Part shown: piece by piece, positions 1 to 8,078 of the stretch | Position numbering within the stretch: position 1 is the first letter of the stretch | How the letters are laid out: every line of letters begins with the position of its first letter | DNA from: Actinomycetota bacterium | GTDB taxonomy: Bacteria > Actinomycetota > Aquicultoria > UBA3085 > Oleimmundimicrobiaceae | DNA length: 51,108 nt | Direction: 5' to 3' | Assembly (NCBI GenBank): GCA_030017835.1 | Contig: JASEGU010000008.1 | Location: 1-51,108, forward strand | Translations under genes and position numbers: made by a program | The notes under the pieces: generated by a model | Database searches by the model: none | What the model was told of the DNA's origin: nothing | What the model saw: only the letters and a program-made list of their open reading frames with translations

Positions 1-36
1 AGAACCAATCTATTCTGTATCAACTTAGGGTGTCAA

Positions 37-327
37 CTAAAGCGGGTCAACTCCAAACAGTCTCAACGTCAATCCGTGTGCCACTGAGTTTCGAATACTC
101 ATATAGAAATTATCGTAATCGCTCTTTTCGTCAGACGTAAGAACATCGGCTTCTGCTAGTTTTTTCGTTATTTCTTTAAAAGAAAGCTTTTCAGTCTCTA
201 CAACCTCTATTTCCCGATTTAACAGGTTTTCGAGTTGTTCTTGGATATTGTCCTTCGAGACAACAAAGCCATCAGGTTTTGCCGTTTCTCTTACAAGCTT
301 CGTGGTAAAAATCTTTTCATACAACAT
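37..327 (-). CDS. HEPN-like small protein, probably a fragment
   Basis: This 96-residue acidic, helical protein contains R79-N-S-V-A-H84, which fits the Rx4-6H signature of HEPN-type RNases (toxin-antitoxin, abortive infection). The motif lies near the C-terminus, as in many small HEPN proteins. The start used is ATG at 327, but no convincing ribosome binding site precedes it. The frame stays open upstream to an in-frame TAA at 352-354, directly after another short coding-like stretch in the same frame. It may therefore be the 3' part of a longer gene interrupted by a stop. The C-terminus ends abruptly near the window edge in sequence that could be a foreign junction. The function is inferred from one motif only; an unrelated helical protein is possible. 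Confidence 0.45.
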   Translation of the reverse strand: MLYEKIFTTKLVRETAKPDGFVVSKDNIQEQLENLLNREIEVVETEKLSFKEITKKLAEADVLTSDEKSDYDNFYMSIRNSVAHGLTLRLFGVDPL

Positions 328-351
328 CGCACATAGACTAGCTGACGTTAA

Positions 352-468
352 TTATCGCTTCTCGAAGTATGCTCTAAGGGCATCTTCGAAAAGCTCTGAT
401 TCTTCTCGTTTGTGGAATTTGAGATTTCCTTTAGAAAATTCGTCCGCGATATCACGAATTGCGACCAC
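352..468 (-). CDS. 38-residue ORF upstream of the HEPN-like fragment
   Basis: A GTG start at 468 is preceded by AGGAG at six bases spacing, a good ribosome binding site. The peptide is highly charged and looks coding (IADEFSKGNLKFHKR, then EESELFEDALRAYFEKR). It ends in TAA at 352-354. It is in the same frame as the HEPN-like ORF, and 24 bases separate its stop from that ORF's ATG. Either it is the N-terminal half of one HEPN-type gene split by a nonsense mutation, or it is a small partner protein of a two-gene module. No family was recognised. Confidence 0.4.
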   Translation of the reverse strand: MVAIRDIADEFSKGNLKFHKREESELFEDALRAYFEKR

Positions 469-612
469 AGCCAGCTCCTAAGCAACATAATTTAAATATT
501 CAGTCTGTATAAATCGGCAAAGATAGCTAGCTCCTTTCGCATAAGGCCAACTTGCCTATCTGTCCATGTCCTTTCCCTAAGTGCTTGATTTTCATATTAT
601 CTCTTCTTAGCT

Positions 613-641
613 ATTATACATGTCTTAAACTGCCATATCAT
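613..641 (-). promoter_or_regulatory. Possible sigma-70 promoter for the HEPN-like locus
   Basis: On the minus strand, ATGATA (636-641) is followed after 17 bases by a perfect TATAAT (613-618). Transcription would start near 606 and run into the small ORFs beginning at 468, with a leader of about 140 bases. The -35 box matches four of six consensus positions. Confidence 0.4.
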
Positions 642-775
642 TTTTAGGCTTCAGATAGGGGGCTTGAGGAAATACGCCGAAGCTGTTTGAGGCCATTTTT
701 TGGCCGAGTTCTGCAGGCGCCTTAAGCACCCGTAATTTTGGAGCCGTCAAGAAAATGATCGGCCGTCCTTCTTTT

Positions 776-809
776 CCTACTTTTCTTGGGACTTACCAAG
801 AAAAGTAGG
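776..809. repeat. Perfect 14-bp inverted repeat
   Basis: CCTACTTTTCTTGG (776-789) and CCAAGAAAAGTAGG (796-809) are exact reverse complements around a six-base loop. There is no U-run on either side, so a simple intrinsic terminator is unlikely. The form resembles dispersed palindromic elements found between bacterial genes. Only one copy is visible here. Confidence 0.6.
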
Positions 810-857
810 AACGATAAAGATTTTTAGGTCTAAGATGCTTGGCTGCTACTTTGCAAA

Positions 858-1025
858 TCAGGCCGTCCTTCCGGCCATAGGCCAACTTTCTAAGTAGAGG
901 TAAAGTTTTGTGATGCCGCGTTCCACAAATACCGGGTGCTCAGGTGCTTTGCCCGGCGCAGTTTGAAAGCCTAGCTCTCTAAAGAATTCGGCCGAGGTGT
1001 TTCGCGCGATGGTGTAAAATCTCCT
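858..1025 (-). pseudogene. Decayed or start-less reading frame after the aminotransferase
   Basis: Directly after the aminotransferase stop, and in the same frame, the minus strand reads about 55 codons of coding-like protein, including NTSAEFFRELGFQTAPGK, PEHPVFVERGITKLYLYLE and a TGA at 858-860. An AGGAG lies right after the upstream stop, but no ATG, GTG or TTG follows it at a usable distance. The text has the look of a C-terminal domain (ELGF-type, as in some acetyltransferases), but the family cannot be named safely. It is most likely the remnant of a deleted downstream gene. Confidence 0.45.
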
Positions 1026-2216
1026 CTAGCCAAGCCCTTCTTTAACCCTTTCCGGCTCGCTCAAAGCCAGGCGGATTATCTCGCAGACCTTCTTTATATC
1101 ATCAGCGCTTACGGCTGAGCCGGTAGGCAGACAGATCACCATATTTGAAGCCAGCTCGGTCTCGGGCAGATTCTTTCCGGCCTCTGGGCAAAGCGTGCGA
1201 TAGGGCTCCATGTTGTGGCAGCTCGGATAGAAATAGCGGCGGGCGATGATGTTTTCGCCGTGAAGGACTTTGAGGAGCTGGTCGCGGGAGAGTCCGGCCT
1301 CCTCTTCATCGACCATGACCACCACGTACTGGTAATTGTTATTATTATTCTCCTCGTAAGGGCGGACGATAAGACCGCCAACTCCATCGAGCTCGCTTAG
1401 GTAGAGGTGGTAATGGCTCCGGTTTATCTCGATCAGCCTCTCCATTTCGGCGAGCATACAAAGGCCCATGGCGGCCGAGATCTCGTTCATTTTGCCGTTT
1501 GTGCCAAGATAGATCACATTATCCATGCCGGAAAAGCCGAAGTTCTTTATCAGGCGAATCCTTTTGGCCAGCTCATCATCGTTGGTGGTGATCGCCCCGC
1601 CCTCCAAAGTGTTGATGAACTTGGTAGCGTGAAAACTTAAGACCTCGGCGGCCCCAAAGGAGCCGACCATCTTGGCCCCGTGACTGCAGGCAAAGGAGTG
1701 AGCGGCATCGAAGAGCAGCTTTAAGCCGCGCTCTTTGGCGATCACCTCAAGGGCCTCTGCGTCGCAGGCCCGCCCCCAGAGGTGAACGCCGACGATTCCC
1801 GTCGTTCTTTCGGTGATGAGCTCTTCGATTTTTGCTGGATCGATGGTGAAATCATCGGATTTGATGTCGCAAAAGACCGGCTCAATCCCCTGCCATTTTA
1901 GGGAGTGGGCGATCGCCACGAAGGTGAAGGAAGGCACGATCACCTCGCCCTCCATCTTTAGAGCGCGGATCGCGATCTCTAGGGCGACCGTGCCATTGCA
2001 GATGGGAATGGCGTGCTTTACGCCAAGGAAGCGGGCTATCTCCTCTTCGAATTGGTTCACCAAGGGTCCGTTATTGGTGAGCCATCTTCTTTCAGGGACC
2101 CCTTTGACCATCTCCAAAAACGCCGTTTCATCAGGGATATTGGGCCGACCGACGTGGAGTTTTTCATCAAAGGCTGGCTTCTTGGAGAATATGGCAAGAT
2201 CAGAAACGGATTTCAA
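1026..2216 (-). CDS. DegT/DnrJ/EryC1/StrS-family sugar aminotransferase
   Basis: This 396-residue PLP-dependent enzyme of the DegT/StrS family transfers an amino group to a nucleotide-linked keto-sugar. The typical order is visible: an N-terminal GRPNIPDETAFLEMV segment, GTVALEIAIRAL, VPSFTFVAIAHSL, the GVHLWGRACD and LLFDAAHSFAC region with the PLP-contacting Asp, then SFHATKFINTLEGGAI with the Schiff-base lysine in HATK. Length is normal for the family. The start is TTG at 2216, with AAGGAG five bases upstream. It is the last intact gene of the minus-strand motility cluster, just after csrA, which suggests surface-sugar or flagellin glycan synthesis. That role is inference from context; the exact substrate cannot be read from sequence. 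Confidence 0.85.
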   Translation of the reverse strand: MKSVSDLAIFSKKPAFDEKLHVGRPNIPDETAFLEMVKGVPERRWLTNNGPLVNQFEEEIARFLGVKHAIPICNGTVALEIAIRALKMEGEVIVPSFTFVAIAHSLKWQGIEPVFCDIKSDDFTIDPAKIEELITERTTGIVGVHLWGRACDAEALEVIAKERGLKLLFDAAHSFACSHGAKMVGSFGAAEVLSFHATKFINTLEGGAITTNDDELAKRIRLIKNFGFSGMDNVIYLGTNGKMNEISAAMGLCMLAEMERLIEINRSHYHLYLSELDGVGGLIVRPYEENNNNNYQYVVVMVDEEEAGLSRDQLLKVLHGENIIARRYFYPSCHNMEPYRTLCPEAGKNLPETELASNMVICLPTGSAVSADDIKKVCEIIRLALSEPERVKEGLG

Positions 2217-2306
2217 ATGGACTCCTTAAAAAATTGGCGACCATCCTTTTGATCCTTTCAAGGAGGCCGCCGTGTTTAATATCCGATCAAATGAGCTTAA
2301 GGCCGT

Positions 2307-2564
2307 TCACTTGCTTTTTTTGGCCCTATCGTTCATCTTGGCCAGAGTCGCCGAACTGACATTGTCGAGCGCTCCGAGCGACGTCTTTAAGGCTTCCTTG
2401 TTGGCCGCCTCGATCTGATCATATATCTCTCTTCGATATACCGAGACGTCCTTTGGTGCGTTTATGCCGATCTTGACGGTCTCTCCCTCGACGGCAACGA
2501 TTACGATCTCCACGTCACTGCCGATTACTATGCTCTCATCTTTTTTGCGCGACAAGATCAGCAT
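2307..2564 (-). CDS. csrA: Translational regulator CsrA
   Basis: This 85-residue protein carries the CsrA core: [15 protein letters not shown], then a beta-strand pattern through [22 protein letters not shown]. It binds GGA-containing mRNA leaders, and in Firmicutes it represses flagellin translation. The C-terminal tail after residue 60 is variable and somewhat longer than in minimal CsrA proteins. It lies 36 bases downstream of fliW, the usual pairing in which FliW sequesters CsrA until flagellin is exported. The start ATG at 2564 gives the canonical N-terminus. Identity is secure; the regulatory circuit is known for the family and assumed here. Confidence 0.96.
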   Translation of the reverse strand: MLILSRKKDESIVIGSDVEIVIVAVEGETVKIGINAPKDVSVYRREIYDQIEAANKEALKTSLGALDNVSSATLAKMNDRAKKSK

Positions 2565-2600
2565 ATCTTCTCCAGGTCTATATCATTAACCCCCAAAATC

Positions 2601-3059
2601 TTAAGGGAGTATCTTTTGCCTTATCGAATATTTGCAGTCATCCAGGATGACCTGTTTCGCTAACTTGGTCTTGAGGTTGATGAGGATGGGAGCGACCAGG
2701 TTTACGGTCATCTCGCTGACGTCCTGAGGGATGGAGACCATCCCGAGCATCAGGGCATCCTCGTCGGGATAGCCGCCGAGTGATAGGGATTTCAGATCTT
2801 CCGCTTCGATGCTGGGGTTATACTCACCGACGCAGACGTAGGGATCGATCACGATGAAGGCGAGATTGGAAAGCTCGGTCGATTGAAACCACATGAACGG
2901 ACTATCCTCCTTGTGGGGTATCAGCACGAAACTTAAGCTCTCGGGAAGACCGGGCAGGCTCTCTAAGAACCTGATAATCTTACCGGCATCTATCTCGATC
3001 TCTCCAAAACGATCCGTCTTTATCTTTATAATGGAAGCCAATTCTTTTACCCGTTTCAT
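2601..3059 (-). CDS. fliW: Flagellar assembly factor FliW
   Basis: This 152-residue FliW-family protein binds flagellin and CsrA and couples flagellin level to CsrA release. Family features are the N-terminal IKIKTDRFGEIEID strand, the ESLPGLPESLSFVLIP segment, a MWFQSTELSNLAFIVIDP core, and NLVAPILINLKTKLAKQVIL towards the end. The annotated ATG at 3059 lacks a strong ribosome binding site, and the extra N-terminal dozen residues before IKIKT may be dispensable. It sits between the DUF6470-like gene and csrA, the conserved arrangement of Firmicutes motility loci. Confidence 0.95.
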   Translation of the reverse strand: MKRVKELASIIKIKTDRFGEIEIDAGKIIRFLESLPGLPESLSFVLIPHKEDSPFMWFQSTELSNLAFIVIDPYVCVGEYNPSIEAEDLKSLSLGGYPDEDALMLGMVSIPQDVSEMTVNLVAPILINLKTKLAKQVILDDCKYSIRQKILP

Positions 3060-3095
3060 AATATTAGTCTAGATGAGCCCTTTAGGCAACTATAT

Positions 3096-3395
3096 CTATG
3101 ACCACCCTTCCTTCCATTCTATGGCCGGCCAGCTCTTTGGAGTTTGGCCCATGTTGAATTTCTTCTTCTGATCGCTACTGCCCTTTACCATATCGGCCAC
3201 TCTAACTTCGGTAAATTTGGCCAAGATATCTCCCTTGACTGCCCTGTTAGACGCGCCCGCCTTGGCGGCCGCTACGCCCTCATCTGCCCCTTTCTTGCCA
3301 AGCTGAAGCGGGGTTGGAAGACCCATCTCGGCCCTGGGCTTGGATGAGTCGATCCTAACTATCGGGTACTCACTGCTTATCCTTATGGCATCCAT
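3096..3395 (-). CDS. Small conserved flagellar-locus protein, DUF6470-like
   Basis: This is a protein of about 99 residues between flgL and fliW, the position occupied by DUF6470 proteins in many Firmicutes. It starts with a strand-rich segment (IRISSEYPIVRIDSSKPRAEMGL) similar to the repeated motifs of that family, followed by an Ala/Gly-rich part and VADMVKGSSDQKKKFNMGQ. No catalytic motif is visible. The ATG at 3395 is preferred because GGAGG lies eight bases upstream; a TTG at 3410 would overlap that binding site. Family assignment rests mostly on position and the short N-terminal pattern. Confidence 0.6.
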   Translation of the reverse strand: MDAIRISSEYPIVRIDSSKPRAEMGLPTPLQLGKKGADEGVAAAKAGASNRAVKGDILAKFTEVRVADMVKGSSDQKKKFNMGQTPKSWPAIEWKEGWS

Positions 3396-3425
3396 TTCGG
3401 CTGCCTCCAACTAAAAAACCCTTCT

Positions 3426-4319
3426 TTACTTAAGATAATCGAGAAGGGACATCTGCATAACTCTCGAGCCGGCCGCCAGGGCGGCTTGGTAGACGTTCTC
3501 CTCCATCTTGAGGTTCATGATGACCTCGGCCATATCTATGTCTTCCGTCTTGGCCAGGAGCTTCTTTAGATTTATCATCCGGTCGGTCAATCTATTGTCG
3601 GCCGCTTCCAAGCGGTTGGCCCTGGCCCCAAAGATGGACCTCTTATCCTGAACCTGCTCGAGAGCCTGATCGATCAGACCGATGTCGGCTGTAAGGGCCG
3701 CCGTATTGCCGGCCAGGAGGTGATCTCTCAGATCGATCAGGGCATTGAACGAATTGTTTGGACCGCCGAAGATCTCCGAGCCGGGGATATTTACCGCAAC
3801 CTTTATGCCGCTCTCGGTCTCATAGAGAATCTCTCCACCGTCTCCGTTGTAGGCGACCGAGGTGATGGGATCGCCCACCTTGGCAAAGGGCTCTGCCGTG
3901 GTGCGAAAACCGGCGAAGATATACTTGCCCCCGTATGAGGTATTGGCCACGGTTACAAGGCCCTCCAAGAGTTGATCAACCTCTTTGGCCAGGGCCTCGC
4001 GATCATCGGCCGAAGCCGTGCCGCTCGCACCGGCCACTGCGATCTCTCTGCTCTTTTGGACGGTCGAGACGACATCGCTCATCGAAGTTTCGGCGATATC
4101 GATCCAGGCCGTAGCCGAGTTGATATTCTTCTGATACTGCTCGATATCTTTGATGATGCTCTTTATTGATAGAGATTGAGCGGCTGCGATGGGGTCTTCG
4201 GAAGGGCTAGAGAAGAGCTTGCCCGTCGAGAGCTGGTTCTGAAGCATGTTCAGCCGCCCCATGCTGCTGTTAAGGTTGGTAAGTATTCTCGCCTGAACCA
4301 TCTTGTTGGTGACTCTCAT
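3426..4319 (-). CDS. flgL: Flagellar hook-filament junction protein FlgL (HAP3)
   Basis: This 297-residue flagellin-like protein forms the second junction layer between hook and filament. The N-terminus (MRVTNKMVQARILTNLNSSMGRLNMLQNQLSTGKLFSSPSEDP) and the C-terminal helix (EDIDMAEVIMNLKMEENVYQAAL) are diagnostic of FlgL. The middle shows the YIFAGFRTTAEPF motif. It lies 25 bases downstream of flgK, so the two are probably cotranscribed. It is an export substrate with no cleaved signal peptide, secreted by the apparatus encoded on the other strand. Confidence 0.97.
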   Translation of the reverse strand: MRVTNKMVQARILTNLNSSMGRLNMLQNQLSTGKLFSSPSEDPIAAAQSLSIKSIIKDIEQYQKNINSATAWIDIAETSMSDVVSTVQKSREIAVAGASGTASADDREALAKEVDQLLEGLVTVANTSYGGKYIFAGFRTTAEPFAKVGDPITSVAYNGDGGEILYETESGIKVAVNIPGSEIFGGPNNSFNALIDLRDHLLAGNTAALTADIGLIDQALEQVQDKRSIFGARANRLEAADNRLTDRMINLKKLLAKTEDIDMAEVIMNLKMEENVYQAALAAGSRVMQMSLLDYLK

Positions 4320-4344
4320 CTTAAATCATCCCCTTAAAATTGGG

Positions 4345-5751
4345 CTATCTGCCGACCGAGCCGGTGCCGTTTATCAGTTTATCGAGCATTTCGTCCATTA
4401 CGGTGATCAACCTGGAGGCCGCCTCATAGGCCCGCTGATACTTGAGCAGGTTTACCACCTCTTCGTCGAGCGAGACGCCCGAGACCGACTCTTTGCGGTT
4501 GTTCAATTGTTCTATCAAAAGCCTTTCGTTTACGACCAGACGGTTCGCCTCCTGGATATCGACGCCAAGCGATGAGATGGTCGATTTGTAGAAATCGTCG
4601 AAGGTGGCCGTGGCTCCGTTCATGGTAAGCGTCCTCTTGAGTCCGGCGATAGCTAGAGCGTTCAAGCCATCTCCAGCTTCGCCGCTCATCGAGGCCGCTA
4701 TCAGGGAGAGATCGCTAAAGATCGAGTTGACCGCAATGTCGGCCGCCCCGGTCCCCGTGAAGAAGTCGAGCCCAGTCGTTACGCCATCAAGGGCAAAACC
4801 GTCCTCGTGAATGTCGTTAACCTGGGCGATTATCCCGGCTGTGAGCTGATCCAGCTCATCCATATAGAAATTTATGTAATCGTCCCTGGCCTCGATGAGA
4901 CCGTTTAAGCTGCCGTTTGTGATGCTGACATCGGAGAGATCGTCAGCCCAGATGACCTTCAAGAAACTGTCGTTCAAGGGACCTGGGGTGGTTGTCAGCT
5001 CCAGCATCTCGACGTCGCTGACCAGGGTCTTATTCTTGATATATATGAGGACCCCGCCGTTATCCGACTCAGTGACCGAGAAATTTATGACTTTGGAGAG
5101 CTCGTCCAAGAGGAGGTCGCGCTTGTCGCGAAGGTCGTTTGCGCTGTCGCCGGTCGATTCGAACTTGATTATCGACTCGTTGAGATCCCTGATCTGGCGG
5201 GCGATAGTGTTTATCTGATCCACCTTGATCTCGATGTCGCCGTCTAAGTTGTTCTTCAGCTCTTCCAGTTGAGCGTAGGCATGGTTGATGGCACCGGTTA
5301 AGGTGGTGCTCTGCTCCCTAAGGCTCACCCTGGCCACTTGACTGGAGGGATCTTTGGCCAGTTCCTGCCAGGCATTCCAGAAGTCGCTCATGACCTTGGA
5401 AAGGCCCGACTCACTCGGCTCATTGAAGATCACTTCTACCTGCTCTAAAGCCGTCTCGATCGACTGCCAACTGCCCAAAGAGAGAGATTCCTTGCGGATC
5501 TGGGTATCCAGGAAGGCATCCCTCACCCGCTGGATCGCCTCTATCTTGACACCCGTCCCGATCTGGCCGCCAACTAAGGGCCGGTTGAAAGCCGGAACGG
5601 GATACGGATCGGTCGTCGCCAGAACCGCCCTCTGCCGGCTGAAACCTGGCGTATTTGCGTTTGCGATGTTGTGGCCGGTAACTTCCATGCCCCTCTGTTG
5701 AGCCCTAAGGGACCTGGTAGCAATCTCTAAACCAAAAAAAGCGGATCCCAT
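4345..5751 (-). CDS. flgK: Flagellar hook-associated protein FlgK (HAP1)
   Basis: This 468-residue protein forms the first junction layer on the hook. The N-terminus has the rod/hook signature ALRAQQRGMEVTGHNIANANTPGFSRQRA-type sequence (around residues 14-42). The C-terminus ends in SLDEEVVNLLKYQRAYEAASRLI, typical of hook-family proteins. The central part carries the long coiled segment with INTIARQIRDLNE. It is followed closely by flgL and preceded by the FlgN-type chaperone, the usual order. Confidence 0.97.
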   Translation of the reverse strand: MGSAFFGLEIATRSLRAQQRGMEVTGHNIANANTPGFSRQRAVLATTDPYPVPAFNRPLVGGQIGTGVKIEAIQRVRDAFLDTQIRKESLSLGSWQSIETALEQVEVIFNEPSESGLSKVMSDFWNAWQELAKDPSSQVARVSLREQSTTLTGAINHAYAQLEELKNNLDGDIEIKVDQINTIARQIRDLNESIIKFESTGDSANDLRDKRDLLLDELSKVINFSVTESDNGGVLIYIKNKTLVSDVEMLELTTTPGPLNDSFLKVIWADDLSDVSITNGSLNGLIEARDDYINFYMDELDQLTAGIIAQVNDIHEDGFALDGVTTGLDFFTGTGAADIAVNSIFSDLSLIAASMSGEAGDGLNALAIAGLKRTLTMNGATATFDDFYKSTISSLGVDIQEANRLVVNERLLIEQLNNRKESVSGVSLDEEVVNLLKYQRAYEAASRLITVMDEMLDKLINGTGSVGR

Positions 5752-5772
5752 AATCGGTATCCTCCTTATATG

Positions 5773-6255
5773 CTAAGCTCTGGCATTGAATATTTTTGGA
5801 CCTGACGAATTCCTTTTGGAGGCATCCAACTGGTAGGTCTGATCGCCCGACAGGTTCTTTAAGAGGAATTCCACGTATCCCAAGTTCTTCTTGAGCAGCT
5901 CGGCGTTGGTCTTGCTCGCCTCGCTAAGTCTCTTTACCACCTTGCTCATCTCATCCTGGATCAACCTTATCTCTCTTGCCGCATCCCCTTCTATGTGGGC
6001 GGCAAGATCGCTAAGTGTTTTAGCTTCGCTAAGACCCCTCTTCTCTTTGAAGGTTTCGAAGGAGACGAGGCGATCCTTTTCGAGTCGGCTGGAGACGGCT
6101 AAAAGCTTTTCGATATCCTTGGTCACTGCCTCGATTTCGGCGGCCTTGCCCGAGACGATGATATCCCTTTCTCTCTCGGTGAGATCAAGAAGATCTTTAT
6201 AAACCCTGCTCTCTTCTTTGAGGATTTCTATGAGTTCAGAGATTTTTCCAGCCAA
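5773..6255 (-). CDS. flgN: FlgN-family export chaperone
   Basis: This 160-residue all-helical protein has the FlgN pattern: an N-terminal helix LIEILKEESRVYKDLLDLTERERDIIVSG, a long middle coil, then a C-terminal helix. FlgN chaperones FlgK and FlgL to the export gate in the cytoplasm. It lies 21 bases upstream of flgK, matching its expected clients. It is of typical length. Sequence conservation in this family is weak, so the call rests on helical pattern plus position. Confidence 0.88.
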   Translation of the reverse strand: MAGKISELIEILKEESRVYKDLLDLTERERDIIVSGKAAEIEAVTKDIEKLLAVSSRLEKDRLVSFETFKEKRGLSEAKTLSDLAAHIEGDAAREIRLIQDEMSKVVKRLSEASKTNAELLKKNLGYVEFLLKNLSGDQTYQLDASKRNSSGPKIFNARA

Positions 6256-6303
6256 AACTACTCCAGTCTATGCCTAAGTCCAAAAAACCTGTGGTGGCCA
6301 AGC

Positions 6304-6627
6304 TTAAACAAGCTTGTCTATGATGCTCCTATAGATCATCTTTTCGGCGATTTCGCTGCTCGAGACGTCATAGTTACCACTATCGATGAGGTCCTTGACC
6401 TCTTTTACCTTCTCTTCACGAACATTGGGCAACTTCTTGTAGGCATCCATGGCCTTGGCAAGCTCGCGGCTCTTTTCGGCGATGGTCACGGTATCGGCTG
6501 GCTCATTCTTTTTGCCCTCTGCCTCTTTTGGGCTGGCCTGAGACGAGGCCGCCTCCTTCTGGGCCTCTGCAAGCTGCTTGACGTAGCTCTGAAGAACCTT
6601 CTCGATCTGATTGTCTGAAATTTTCAT
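6304..6627 (-). CDS. flgM: Anti-sigma-28 factor FlgM
   Basis: This 107-residue protein has a disordered, Ala/Lys/Glu-rich N-terminal half and the conserved C-terminal sigma-binding region VREEKVKEVKDLIDSGNYDVSSSEIAEKMI. FlgM holds the motility sigma factor (encoded at 30608) until the hook is finished and FlgM is exported. It directly precedes flgN-flgK-flgL, as in Bacillus-type loci. A GTCGATAA box, close to a sigma-28 -10 element, lies upstream on the minus strand, but no matching -35 was found. Confidence 0.93.
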   Translation of the reverse strand: MKISDNQIEKVLQSYVKQLAEAQKEAASSQASPKEAEGKKNEPADTVTIAEKSRELAKAMDAYKKLPNVREEKVKEVKDLIDSGNYDVSSSEIAEKMIYRSIIDKLV

Positions 6628-6705
6628 CCTTCACCTCTGATGGGTTTTTGGATACACCGATATATATTATCGACATTTTCGGGCCGTTTCTCCACCTAAA
6701 CCCGA

Positions 6706-7107
6706 TTACTTACCCTGCCTGTTGATCAGATCGCGGCTTAACATCCCTTGACCGCTCGGCCTCTCATCTTCAAACTTAGCATCCTTAAAGGTGCTCTTCA
6801 AGCTATTTGCGCAGACGCTACAGAAGCGGCCACCCAGGATCGGTTTGCCGCAGCGCTCGCATTCCAGTTCGACGCCGGGTATCGGGCTTGTGACTACCAG
6901 TCGGTTATCCTTGACGAACTTGACGATCTTGGATTCATCCACCCCGGTTGCCTCGCTCACCTCGGCTATTCCGGCCAGACGATTATCCCTTAAGAAGGCC
7001 TTGACCCTATCGAGATCCTCGCCCTCCAAAACGACACAATCGGGACAGATATCGTCGCCGTTTGATTTAAAAATCTTGCCGCATTCACTGCAATTTGCCA
7101 GCTTCAA
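6706..7107 (-). CDS. YvyF-like (TIGR03826) flagellar-operon zinc-ribbon protein
   Basis: This 133-residue protein has two CxxC knuckles at the N-terminus (NCSEC and CPDC), a winged-helix-like middle with VKAFLRDNRLAGIAEVSEATGVDESKIVKFVKD, and a second zinc-ribbon (CERCGKPI and FCSVC). This is the architecture of the YvyF/TIGR03826 proteins found next to flgM in Firmicutes motility operons. Its biochemical role is not established; DNA or RNA binding is plausible from the fold pattern. It precedes flgM here, as in Bacillus. Confidence 0.85.
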   Translation of the reverse strand: MKLANCSECGKIFKSNGDDICPDCVVLEGEDLDRVKAFLRDNRLAGIAEVSEATGVDESKIVKFVKDNRLVVTSPIPGVELECERCGKPILGGRFCSVCANSLKSTFKDAKFEDERPSGQGMLSRDLINRQGK

Positions 7108-7133
7108 ATCGACCCGCCTCCTTTAAAAAGTCC

Positions 7134-7952
7134 TTATTTCGGTATCTGATTTGCGATCGAGAGCATATTGTCCGAATTCATGATTGCCTTGGAGTTTACC
7201 TGGTAAGCTTTAAGAGCAAGCATCATGTTAACCATCTCATCTGTCAAATTGACATTGGATCCCTCTAAGAACCCTTGCTTGGCTAATCCAAAACCAGCAG
7301 CCCCTGGTGCCCCAGTGGTAACCGCCCCCGAGACCTCCGTGGCAGCATATAGATTATTACCCAGCCTCAACAAGCCCTCGGGGTTGGGAAACTTGAATAG
7401 GTTTATCTGACCGACCTCCTCTTCGGTTGCACCCATAGGCTCTCCAGAACCCTCGGCCGTTTTGACCACGGTTGCGGTGACTTTGCCATCCTCGGATACC
7501 TTGAACGAAACGGTCCCCTGAGGTAAGATTATGGCTGGATCTAACATGTTGCCGCCGGGGGTTATGAGGTTACCGCTTGCCCCATCAATACTGAAAGTAC
7601 CATCTCTTGTGTGTGCAAAGGTACCATCGGCCAGCTTAACCTGAAAGAAACCATCCCCATCGATGGCCAGATCCAACTCCTGACCGGTTTCAGCCAAAGG
7701 CCCTTGGTCGAAGATCTGCCGTATTTGAGAGATAGCTACCCCTTTACCAATTTGAGATTGACTGGTCACGGCCGCTCCTGGCAGTAGTGGGGTGCCAAAG
7801 AGATCTGTTTTGGTATATAAGAGGTCTTTGAAGCCTACCGCTTGCCTTTTGTAGGCCGTAGTATTTATGTTGGCCAGATTGTTGGCTATCGCATCCATGT
7901 TGAACTGCTGAACCTGAAGACCCATAGTAGAAATATTGAGCGATCTTATCAT
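7134..7952 (-). CDS. flgG: Flagellar basal-body distal rod protein FlgG
   Basis: This 272-residue rod-family protein starts with the rod signature DAIANNLANINTTAYKRQ (about residues 20-37) followed by GFKDLLYTK, typical of FlgG. The centre has the LDLAIDGDGFFQVKLADG motif shared by FlgE/F/G, and the C-terminus ends in NLTDEMVNMMLALKAYQVNSKAI. FlgG builds the distal rod. It follows flgF on the same strand with 126 intervening bases. In Bacillus-type loci the paired genes are called flhO and flhP. Confidence 0.93.
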   Translation of the reverse strand: MIRSLNISTMGLQVQQFNMDAIANNLANINTTAYKRQAVGFKDLLYTKTDLFGTPLLPGAAVTSQSQIGKGVAISQIRQIFDQGPLAETGQELDLAIDGDGFFQVKLADGTFAHTRDGTFSIDGASGNLITPGGNMLDPAIILPQGTVSFKVSEDGKVTATVVKTAEGSGEPMGATEEEVGQINLFKFPNPEGLLRLGNNLYAATEVSGAVTTGAPGAAGFGLAKQGFLEGSNVNLTDEMVNMMLALKAYQVNSKAIMNSDNMLSIANQIPK

Positions 7953-8078
7953 TTGTTTCTCCTTTCAGATTTAAACTCCTGAGCAGAGAGCGGGATGGTT
8001 GGATAACACATCCCGTTTGAGCCACCTCTATCGGTCGGCGGCTCAGAAGGCCTCTTTCCGTCACAAAAGTCCGGCCCA

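Larger units (their letters stand above)
469..857. other. Intergenic stretch without a convincing gene
   Basis: This stretch holds the possible minus-strand promoter at 613-641 and the palindrome at 776-809. A 22-codon minus-strand ORF (MKIKHLGKGHGQ...) lies between the promoter and the small ORFs but has no supporting features. Nothing else was recognised. Confidence 0.5.

Noticed and set aside
6660-6690. Sigma-28 promoter upstream of flgM
   Set aside because: A GTCGATAA box is present, but no TAAA-like -35 lies 14-16 bases upstream.
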